6,328 nt of DNA from Spirochaetales bacterium Spiro_01. Its GTDB lineage: Bacteria; Spirochaetota; Spirochaetia; Sphaerochaetales; Sphaerochaetaceae. Shown here in pieces: positions 1 to 5,273 of the stretch. Both the position numbers and the translations under genes were made by a program. The notes beneath the pieces are model-generated. The model had not been told where the DNA came from. It saw only the letters and a program-made list of their open reading frames with translations, and made no database searches. How positions within the stretch are numbered: the first letter of the stretch is position 1; each line of letters starts with the position of its first letter. The stretch lies in contig LVBC01000014.1 in NCBI GenBank assembly GCA_001604265.1, positions 1-6,328 on the forward strand, read 5' to 3'.

Positions 1-507
1 AGCCTTATTCTTCTAATGGAGAGCAAGTCGATCTACAAGATTTCCATCAAGGAACTCTGCGACAGGGCGGGAATTAACCGTTCCACATTCTACAACCACT
101 ACAAGAGCCAGATCGAGGTATTCGATGAGCTCGAGAAGGATTATCTCGATTCCATCAATGAGCTTTACAGATCCGAGAAGCAGGGACTCAATCCTGGGGA
201 AGCAATCGTAGAGCTTCTCAAGTACATGGAGAAGAATCTTGCAGTCTCAAGGCTGCTGCTTGGAAACAAGGTGGATCCGGAGTTCTTCTCAAAGCTCAAG
301 AAGATCACCAAGTGCCAGGATGCTATAGAGGCAATGCGCAGATTCGTCCCAGCCGAGGAGTTCGATGAGACTGCAAACTTCTGTCTTGCAGGCTGCTACG
401 CCATCCTCATGGAGTGGATCAACAAGAAGGAGAACAGGAAGTCTCCTGAGGAGATTGCACGCATCATCTCCACCCTTTCAAGAAATCTCTGCAACTACGG
501 AAAGTAG
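1..507 (+). CDS. TetR/AcrR-family transcriptional regulator (5' end outside window)
   Basis: This is a DNA-binding one-component repressor or activator; its ligand and target are unknown. The helix-turn-helix is plain just after the window edge: ISIKELCDRAGINRSTFYNHY, from about position 49 to 111, matches the TetR recognition-helix signature (A/G-x-x-x-STFYxHY). The remaining ~120 residues are the helical ligand-binding and dimerisation domain, ending in the EEIARIISTL-type helix common in TetR_C families of anaerobes. An ATG lies at 16, but the frame is open back to base 1 (S-L-I-L-L-M-E-S-K-S). That stretch matches the first helix of the HTH domain (typically 'SLLxLMEEKxIxKITVKELC'), so the gene almost certainly starts upstream and is cut by the window. 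The stop is TAG at 505-507, and a strong terminator follows 25 nt later. Its regulated partner may be its own upstream neighbour, which is not visible. The family call is firm; the function is unknown. Confidence 0.88.
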   Translation, partial: SLILLMESKSIYKISIKELCDRAGINRSTFYNHYKSQIEVFDELEKDYLDSINELYRSEKQGLNPGEAIVELLKYMEKNLAVSRLLLGNKVDPEFFSKLKKITKCQDAIEAMRRFVPAEEFDETANFCLAGCYAILMEWINKKENRKSPEEIARIISTLSRNLCNYGK

Positions 508-532
508 TGGCACACTCATCAAATTGACGCAC

Positions 533-570
533 AGTGCATTGGATTCTTCATCCGATGCACTTTTTCTTTA
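533..570 (+). terminator. Rho-independent terminator of the tetR-type gene
   Basis: The left arm GTGCATTGGAT (534-544) pairs with the right arm ATCCGATGCAC (550-560): 11 bp with a single G-U wobble, a 5-nt loop (545-549), and an extra A-T pair at 533/561. TTTTTCTTT follows (561-569). This is a textbook intrinsic terminator. It lies 25 nt after the regulator's stop and ends about 14 nt before the TATAAT box of the next gene, so the two + strand genes are probably separate transcription units. Confidence 0.9.
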
Positions 571-583
571 TCCTGCACCACAT

Positions 584-589
584 TATAAT
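584..589 (+). promoter_or_regulatory. Candidate -10 box (TATAAT) for the patatin-like gene
   Basis: A perfect TATAAT lies 7 nt before the ATG at 597. With normal -10 to start-site spacing, transcription would begin at or within a base or two of that ATG. No good -35 hexamer is found 16-18 nt upstream, because the T-tract of the preceding terminator occupies that place (561-567), and there is no TGn extension. The call therefore rests on the -10 match and its location between a terminator and a gene. Confidence 0.5.
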
Positions 590-596
590 CCTAGGT

Positions 597-1445
597 ATGA
601 AAACAGGTCTTGTTCTTGAGGGCGGCGCCATGAGAGGCATGTTCACCGGCGGCTGCCTGGATGTACTTATGGAAAGGGGTATAACCTTCGATGGCTTCAT
701 CGGCGTCTCTGCCGGAGCCTGCTTCGGCTGCAACTTCAAGTCCCTGCAGATAGGCAGGGCGATCAGCTACAACAAGAAGTATGCGAAGAATCCCCGCTAC
801 TGCTCCTTCTGGTCCTGGCTCTTCACAGGCGACCTGTACAATGCGAAGTTCTGCTACGACCTCATCCCCAACAGGCTGGAAAGATTCGATGTGGAGACCT
901 TCCAGAAGAATCCGATCGAATTCTATCTGGTAGTGACGGATGTGGAGACCGGAAAGCCGGTCTACTACAGATGCACGGAGGGAACCGAGCACGATACACA
1001 GTATATCCGAGCCTCGGCCTCCATGCCGCTTGCAAGCCGCGTAGTCAAGCTCGATGGCAGAGGCTATCTGGATGGTGGAATTGCAGACCCGATTCCTCTG
1101 AAAGCCTTCGAGGATATGGGCTACGAGAAGAATGTCGTCATACTCACACAGCCAGAGGGCTACGTCAAGGAGCCGAACTCGCTTCAGGGTCTGATGAAGG
1201 TACTGCTCAGAAAGTACCCTGCCCTCATCGAGGATATGAGAATAAGGCACGATGTCTACAATGCAGAGACAGCCTATGTGAAAAAGCAGGAGAAGCTTGG
1301 ACGTGTCTTTGCAATAAGACCTGAAGCCCCGCTCCAGATCGGAAAGACGGAGCACGACCCAGAAAGGATGCAGGCTGTCTACGAGGAAGGCAGGAGGACA
1401 ATGGAGAAGAATCTCGATGCTATGCTTGCCTTCCTGAAGAGCTGA
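597..1445 (+). CDS. Patatin-like phospholipase family protein (YjjU type)
   Basis: This is a predicted serine lipid acyl hydrolase with a Ser-Asp dyad, probably acting on phospholipids or other acyl esters in the cytoplasm or at the inner membrane. The 282-residue product has the patatin elements in order. The oxyanion-hole glycine motif is EGGAMRG (residues 8-14), the nucleophile elbow is GVSAG (36-40, Ser38), and the catalytic Asp is in DGG (159-161). The last ~100 residues (LLRKYPALIEDM onward) look like the C-terminal extension of the bacterial YjjU group. Length fits that group. The start at 597 is chosen because the protein begins MKTGLVLEGG, as relatives do. An in-frame GTG at 534 would add 21 residues encoded by the upstream terminator hairpin. 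No Shine-Dalgarno is correctly placed; the nearest AGG ends 1 nt before the ATG, while a TATAAT sits 7 nt upstream, suggesting a leaderless message. There is no signal peptide. The physiological substrate is unknown. Confidence 0.9.
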   Translation: MKTGLVLEGGAMRGMFTGGCLDVLMERGITFDGFIGVSAGACFGCNFKSLQIGRAISYNKKYAKNPRYCSFWSWLFTGDLYNAKFCYDLIPNRLERFDVETFQKNPIEFYLVVTDVETGKPVYYRCTEGTEHDTQYIRASASMPLASRVVKLDGRGYLDGGIADPIPLKAFEDMGYEKNVVILTQPEGYVKEPNSLQGLMKVLLRKYPALIEDMRIRHDVYNAETAYVKKQEKLGRVFAIRPEAPLQIGKTEHDPERMQAVYEEGRRTMEKNLDAMLAFLKS

Positions 1446-1481
1446 AAAGAGAGGAGAGCTCTGTGTCTCTCCTCTTTTTTT
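1446..1481. terminator. Bidirectional terminator between convergent genes
   Basis: AGAGGAGAG (1450-1458) pairs with CTCTCCTCT (1467-1475) around an 8-nt loop. Further A-T pairs and one G-U extend the stem outward to the patatin gene's TGA. On the + strand it runs into seven Ts (1475-1481), giving a strong terminator for the patatin-like gene. Read on the - strand, the same stem is followed by CTTTTC, a weaker U-tract, so it can also end the five-gene operon whose last stop codon is at 1491-1493. Confidence 0.85.
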
Positions 1482-1490
1482 CATATGGAA

Positions 1491-2147
1491 CTATCTGGAA
1501 AGCAGTGCCTTTGCTTCTGCGATGCAGGAGCCGGGGCTTGTCAGTATCTTCCTCCCTGTCCTTTCACTGCAGAGAGAAGCTGCAGTTGCCATGCTGGCCT
1601 GGGCAAGCACGATGACATCCACATTCCCAGCCTTCACAGCAAGCTCGGCAAGGCGCTCATCGTGTCCCTTCACATCACCCTTCTTGAGAAGATTCATCGC
1701 CTCCTCATCCAGAAGTGAAATGATCTCGACCTCCTTTCCCAGCTGATCTGCCTCTCTCTGGATTCCATTTGTGGTCGGTTCGATCGTTGTAGGTGCTGTT
1801 GCAAGCACTGCGATCCTCTTTCCTGAGAGTGCGGCATCGCGGCACATCTGCCTGTCGATGGTGACAACTGGAATGGAGAGCATGCTCCTGTACTCCTCGA
1901 TGAATGGGGACAGAGATGAGCAGGTAACGATGATGACATCGGCACCCTCTGCCTCGGCGCTCATCAGATCGAGAAGCAGCTTCTTCCTGTTCTCCGGTGG
2001 AAAGAAGCCCTTCTTTCGGGCGTTGGTGACAAGGAACTCATCGACGAGGCTGTTGACCTCTATTTCCTCATCGAAGGCTGCCTCCAGCTGACTGCGGAAG
2101 GAGCCATATACGCTTGCTACTGTGTGCAGAAGTGTTATCTTCTTCAT
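1491..2147 (-). CDS. Asp/Glu/hydantoin racemase-superfamily protein
   Basis: This 218-residue cytosolic enzyme belongs to the superfamily that includes aspartate and glutamate racemases, hydantoin racemase, maleate isomerase and arylmalonate decarboxylase. It shows the two-lobe pattern: N-terminal strand KKITLLHT, first catalytic loop VTCSSLSP (residues 75-81, Cys76), hinge IPVVTID (92-98), second-lobe strand RIAVLAT (111-117), second loop VDVIVLAQASM (176-186), and C-terminal helix. Cys76 is in the usual place of the first catalytic base. At the second loop, where racemases have a cysteine, the residue is Gln183, so a two-cysteine racemase mechanism looks unlikely. A one-cysteine isomerase, decarboxylase or lyase-like reaction is possible. 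The start is fixed by AGGAGC (2155-2160), 7 nt before the ATG. It is the last gene of the operon, 64 nt after the binding-protein gene and downstream of a hairpin, which suggests it processes the transported acid. The superfamily is certain; the reaction is not. Confidence 0.87.
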   Translation of the reverse strand: MKKITLLHTVASVYGSFRSQLEAAFDEEIEVNSLVDEFLVTNARKKGFFPPENRKKLLLDLMSAEAEGADVIIVTCSSLSPFIEEYRSMLSIPVVTIDRQMCRDAALSGKRIAVLATAPTTIEPTTNGIQREADQLGKEVEIISLLDEEAMNLLKKGDVKGHDERLAELAVKAGNVDVIVLAQASMATAASLCSERTGRKILTSPGSCIAEAKALLSR

Positions 2148-2168
2148 TTGTTCTGCTCCTGTAAAATA

Positions 2169-2190
2169 GGGAGATGGTCTCCCATCTCCC
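2169..2190 (-). other. Intercistronic hairpin between the binding-protein and racemase-family genes
   Basis: GGGAGATGG (2169-2177) and CCATCTCCC (2182-2190) form a perfect 9-bp stem with a 4-nt loop. In the sense of the operon (- strand) it begins 21 nt after the binding-protein stop. It is followed by TATTTTAC and then the AGGAGC ribosome-binding site of the next gene. The U-run is short and interrupted, so it is at most a partial terminator. It could shield the 3' end of the upstream message. Confidence 0.7.
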
Positions 2191-2211
2191 CATAATCTGA
2201 TTCAGAGAAGC

Positions 2212-3174
2212 TTACTTGCCGATCTTCTTGAGGTAGTCTTCCTGATACTTGGTCATGTAGGCCTTTGCCTCGTCGCCGCCCATGAACTGTGGGAGAAGAC
2301 CATTCTTGGCGATGTAGCCTTCGTTCCACTCCTTGGACTTGGAGACTGTAGTAAGAACGTTCACCCAGAATTCTGCTGCGTCCTTGCTCATTGCCTTAGG
2401 TCCTACGACACCTCTCCATACTGGAACCTCGACATCCTTGTATCCGAGCTCGGAAAGGATAGGAGCGTCCTTCAGTTCAGGAGTGTTGTATCTGATGTTG
2501 GAAAGAGCGAGGATTGGGACCATCTTGCCGGCCTTTACATACTCGGATGCAGCTGCTGGCTTGGACATACAGATATCGACGTGGCCACCGAGGAGGTTGG
2601 TGATAGCACCGGAGGTAGCATCGTTTGCGATGTACTTCAGCTGGTTCTCGGAGAAGCCGAGCTCCTTGATGAGAGCATTGTAGGTCTCGATATCGTCGCC
2701 CTTGGATCCTGCGATGACAACACTCTTGCCGCCCTTGACTGCATCAATGACATCCTTGAAGGACTTGTAGGAGGAGCTTGGGCTGACGAAGAGCAGCTGC
2801 TTGTCGACTGCCATGACTGCCAGAGGTGTGAAGTTCTGGATTCTGTTGGCTGTGTTCTTTACCATTGGCATGAGGTCGCCGGAGTTGAAGGTAAGGAGTG
2901 TGTAGTCAGCCTTTGCCTTGGCGGTGTTTGCAACATTGAGTCTACCTACCTCACCTGCACCATCGGTGACATAGGAGATGACGATGTTGGTCTTCTTGAG
3001 CTCTGGAACATTTGCCTTTGCGGCATCTCTGATTGCCTGAGAGAAGATATCGGAACCACCACCTGGCTTGGAGGTACAGGTCCAGGTCACATCCTTCTTT
3101 GGCTTGAACTCCTTTGCACAGAGAGGTGCAAGGATGATCATGACGATTACCATAACTGTAAACAGTTTCTTCAT
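2212..3174 (-). CDS. Tripartite tricarboxylate transporter substrate-binding protein (TctC/Bug family)
   Basis: This is the extracytoplasmic receptor of the TTT system; it captures a carboxylate and delivers it to TctA/TctB. The 320-residue length is typical. Residues 1-20 form a signal peptide (KK, then hydrophobic VMVIVMIILAPL). The sequence before Cys19 (A-P-L) does not fit a lipobox, so cleavage by signal peptidase I near Ala20 is favoured. The first ligand loop is SKPGGGSD (35-42), and the second is DGAGEVG...DYTLL (71-94), in place of the more usual 'GAGGxxG...DGYTLL'. The GGHVDI element (196-201), VPVWRGVVGPK (250-260) and the C-terminal NGLLPQFM segment follow the family layout. The start has AAGGAG 6 nt upstream. 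It is the fourth gene of the operon, after tctA, and is flanked by a hairpin on each side. The ligand cannot be named from sequence. Confidence 0.92.
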   Translation of the reverse strand: MKKLFTVMVIVMIILAPLCAKEFKPKKDVTWTCTSKPGGGSDIFSQAIRDAAKANVPELKKTNIVISYVTDGAGEVGRLNVANTAKAKADYTLLTFNSGDLMPMVKNTANRIQNFTPLAVMAVDKQLLFVSPSSSYKSFKDVIDAVKGGKSVVIAGSKGDDIETYNALIKELGFSENQLKYIANDATSGAITNLLGGHVDICMSKPAAASEYVKAGKMVPILALSNIRYNTPELKDAPILSELGYKDVEVPVWRGVVGPKAMSKDAAEFWVNVLTTVSKSKEWNEGYIAKNGLLPQFMGGDEAKAYMTKYQEDYLKKIGK

Positions 3175-3191
3175 ATTTTTCTCCTTTTATT

Positions 3192-3212
3192 CCTGGGGGG
3201 CCCTCCCCCAGG
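3192..3212 (-). other. GC-rich intercistronic hairpin between tctA and the binding-protein gene
   Basis: CCTGGGGG and CCCCCAGG arms (3192-3199 and 3205-3212) form a perfect 8-bp, almost all G-C stem with a 5-nt loop. It lies between the tctA stop (3226) and the ribosome-binding site of the binding-protein gene (AGGAG, 3181-3185). After the stem the operon strand reads AATAAAAGGAG, so there is no U-tract and it should not terminate. Its position just 5' of the binding-protein leader fits an mRNA-processing or stability element. Confidence 0.72.
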
Positions 3213-3225
3213 ATTCGAGTTGGAT

Positions 3226-4740
3226 TTAGTTCTTCTTGAGGACGCCGGCCTTTCTAAGGATGAATTTTATTATCGGTGTGCTGACGAGAGCAAGAAGAAT
3301 GAGTGTGAATGTGATCGAAATTCCGCTCTTGAAGAAGATGCCAGTGACGCGTCCACCAGTGATGATGAAGGCCTGGACAAGATTGTTCTCGAGCAGTGGT
3401 GCCAGAACGAATGCCAGAAGCATAGGTGCTGTTGCATAGCCACTTCGATCGAGCAGGTAACCACAGACACCAGCTACGCCCATGATGATCACACCATAGT
3501 ACGAGTAGGTATCGGAGTAGGAACCTACGATGCACACAACGACGATGACAGGTACGATGACCTTGATAGGTACACCGAGTATCTTGATCAGGATCGGTAT
3601 GATTCCGAGTGCGATGCACAGAGTCAGGATGTTTGCAAGGAAGAGGGATGCAATGAGACCCCATGCGAACTCAGGTTCGTTCGTGAAGAGCAGTGGTCCA
3701 GGGTTGAGGCCCCACATCATGAGACCACCAAGGAGGACTGCACCTGTACCGGAGCCTGGGATGCCGAGAGCGAGCAGTGGTCCGAAGGAGCCAGCTGCAG
3801 CTGCATTGTTTGCGGCCTCGGAGGCTGCGATACCCTCTATTGCACCCGAACCAAGTGGCTCTTCGCTCTTGAAGGCCTTCTGCATTGCATAGCCGAGGAA
3901 GGCGCCTGTTGTTGCACCTGCACCAGGAAGGACACCGATGAAGGTACCCATGATACCGGAGCGGATTGCTGGAGGAAGCAGCCTTCTGAAATCGTGAGCT
4001 GTCAGAAGCGAGCCCTTGATCGTGAGCTTTCCTTCGAACTTGGCAGAGGAGCTCTCCTCTCTCTCTCCCATCAGTCTCATTACCTGGGCAAAGCCTACGG
4101 TACCGATTACGAATGGGATGAACTTGACACCTGAAAGCAGGTATACGTTGCCGAAGTTGAATCTCGGGGATCCGGTCTGGAGATCCATGCCGATCGATGC
4201 GACGAGGATACCGACGAGCGAAAGGACGACACCTGTTGTCGGGTTGTCACCTACCAGCCAGCCGATGGAGGTCATGGCAACGAGCAGGAGGACTGTCATC
4301 TCTTCAGGTCCGAAATGGAGACCTACATCTGCAAGTGCCGGACCCATGAAGGTCAGGATCAGCATGCCGATGAGACCACCGACGAAGGATGCCATGTTGG
4401 CAGTGAAGAGTGCCTGTCCCGGTCTCTTTCTCTCGGATGCCATCGGATAGCCGTCGAGGGCTGTCATGACTGCAGGAGAGTCTCCAGGGATGTTCAGGAG
4501 GATTGCAGAGTATGCACCACCGTACATGTTGGAGTAGTAGAGAGCACCGAGCATGATGATTGCCGTGGTAGGATTGAACTTGTAGGTAAGCGGCAGAAGC
4601 AGCGCTACACCTGCAAGGGAGCCGATGCCAGGCATTGCACCTACGATGATACCGAGGATGGCACCGATAAGACAGACTGCGAAATTCTCTAATGTCAGTA
4701 CGACCTGGAAGCCCTGAGCGAGCATCAATAGATTCTGCAT
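3226..4740 (-). CDS. tctA: Tripartite tricarboxylate transporter large membrane subunit TctA
   Basis: This is the large integral inner-membrane subunit of the TTT secondary transporter, which imports carboxylates using an ion gradient. The 504-residue length is typical. It carries the family's repeated glycine/proline signatures: GAMPGIGSLAGVALLLPLTY (34-53), the YYSNMYGG...LLNIPGDSPAVMTALDGYPMA block (68-101), GVLPGAGATTGAFLGY (269-284), and in the second half ALGIPGSGTGAVLLGG (324-339) with GLNPGPLLF (344-352). About ten to twelve hydrophobic segments are spread along its length, including 370-430 and 440-495. The start at 4740 has a near-perfect AGGAGGT (4747-4753) with a 6-nt spacer. That site overlaps the stop codon of tctB, so translation of the two membrane subunits is probably coupled. 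A 51-nt gap with a hairpin separates it from the binding-protein gene. Family assignment is secure; the substrate is unknown. Confidence 0.96.
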   Translation of the reverse strand: MQNLLMLAQGFQVVLTLENFAVCLIGAILGIIVGAMPGIGSLAGVALLLPLTYKFNPTTAIIMLGALYYSNMYGGAYSAILLNIPGDSPAVMTALDGYPMASERKRPGQALFTANMASFVGGLIGMLILTFMGPALADVGLHFGPEEMTVLLLVAMTSIGWLVGDNPTTGVVLSLVGILVASIGMDLQTGSPRFNFGNVYLLSGVKFIPFVIGTVGFAQVMRLMGEREESSSAKFEGKLTIKGSLLTAHDFRRLLPPAIRSGIMGTFIGVLPGAGATTGAFLGYAMQKAFKSEEPLGSGAIEGIAASEAANNAAAAGSFGPLLALGIPGSGTGAVLLGGLMMWGLNPGPLLFTNEPEFAWGLIASLFLANILTLCIALGIIPILIKILGVPIKVIVPVIVVVCIVGSYSDTYSYYGVIIMGVAGVCGYLLDRSGYATAPMLLAFVLAPLLENNLVQAFIITGGRVTGIFFKSGISITFTLILLALVSTPIIKFILRKAGVLKKN

Positions 4741-4746
4741 TTTCAG

Positions 4747-4753
4747 ACCTCCT
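4747..4753 (-). promoter_or_regulatory. Ribosome-binding site of tctA overlapping the tctB stop
   Basis: The - strand reads AGGAGGT with 6 nt to the tctA ATG. Its first base (4753) is the last base of the tctB TAA stop codon (4755-4753). This arrangement (TAAGGAGGT) places a ribosome ending tctB directly on the tctA initiation site. Confidence 0.8.
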
Positions 4754-5271
4754 TATACTATCATCATGAGAACACCGAGATCGACATACTCGTAGATGAG
4801 GTTGATTATGAAGCCCTTTGGGAGCTCGATACCAAGCCACATCTGGAAGCAGCCATCCACGATGAAGAGAACGATTGCCAGGACTATTATTGTAGTCTTC
4901 CAGGAGAGCTTCTCATAGAACCTGAGCCAGAATATCTCGAAGAGAACTATGGCCAATACAAGTCCTGTGATGTAGCTCATCAGGATTATGGCGACAAGTG
5001 CGATCGGAACGAGCCAGTTCTGGAGCTCGAATTCGACTGTCTTGTCCTTTCCCAGAGCCTGGACGAAGGCAAGTGCCGAGAGTGCGACCAGGGCAAACGC
5101 GATTATGATCGGGAAGAATCCCATTGTAGGCCTTGAGGTCTCACGATTCCAGAAGCCATACTGTGTGATTCCGGTGAGCAGGAATATCACACCGATAGCG
5201 AAGGCCACTACCGGGATGATAATCTTGGTCGGAATCTTCACAGATGCCTTTTCATTGATCTTGAAACTCAT
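4753..5271 (-). CDS. tctB: Tripartite tricarboxylate transporter small membrane subunit TctB
   Basis: This is the small membrane subunit that accompanies TctA. The 172-residue product has four or so hydrophobic segments (about residues 15-35, 51-72, 86-112, 126-148). It shows the TctB landmarks GFFPIII at the start of the second segment and a C-terminal ELPKG after the last helix. Two starts are possible. The ATG at 5277 forms an ATGA overlap with the pdxA-family stop but has its AGGGG only 1 nt away. The ATG at 5271 has the same AGGGG at 7 nt and begins MSFKINEK; it is preferred here, and the difference is two residues. A longer in-frame start at 5310 (MRSHGKP...) lies within the upstream gene and is not favoured. 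The gene is essentially contiguous with its upstream neighbour and 12 nt from tctA, so strong translational coupling is expected. Sequence conservation in TctB is low, so the call rests on both motifs and position. Confidence 0.9.
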   Translation of the reverse strand: MSFKINEKASVKIPTKIIIPVVAFAIGVIFLLTGITQYGFWNRETSRPTMGFFPIIIAFALVALSALAFVQALGKDKTVEFELQNWLVPIALVAIILMSYITGLVLAIVLFEIFWLRFYEKLSWKTTIIVLAIVLFIVDGCFQMWLGIELPKGFIINLIYEYVDLGVLMMIV

Positions 5272-5273
5272 CT

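Noticed and set aside
16..18. ATG at 16 as the true start of the TetR-family gene
   Set aside because: It would remove the first helix of the DNA-binding domain. The upstream frame is open to the window edge and encodes residues that fit that helix.
524..529. TTGACG as a -35 box for the patatin-like gene
   Set aside because: It is 54 nt from the TATAAT, far beyond usable spacing, and lies before the terminator hairpin. The hexamer 17 nt downstream of it (TTCATC) is not a -10 box.
534..596. An upstream GTG start adding 21 residues to the patatin-like protein
   Set aside because: The added codons are the arms and T-tract of the preceding terminator, there is no ribosome-binding site, and family members begin at MKTGLVLEGG.
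591..1484. A 297-codon open frame on the - strand, antisense to the patatin-like gene
   Set aside because: Its start lies beside the shared terminator with no leader signals. The + strand shows the intact Ser-Asp patatin motifs.
2581..4134. A 517-codon open frame on the + strand, antisense to tctA and the binding-protein gene
   Set aside because: Its product is rich in Cys, Asp and Glu with no recognisable domain. It lies over two unmistakable genes on the other strand and exists because their codon use avoids codons that read as stops in the complement.
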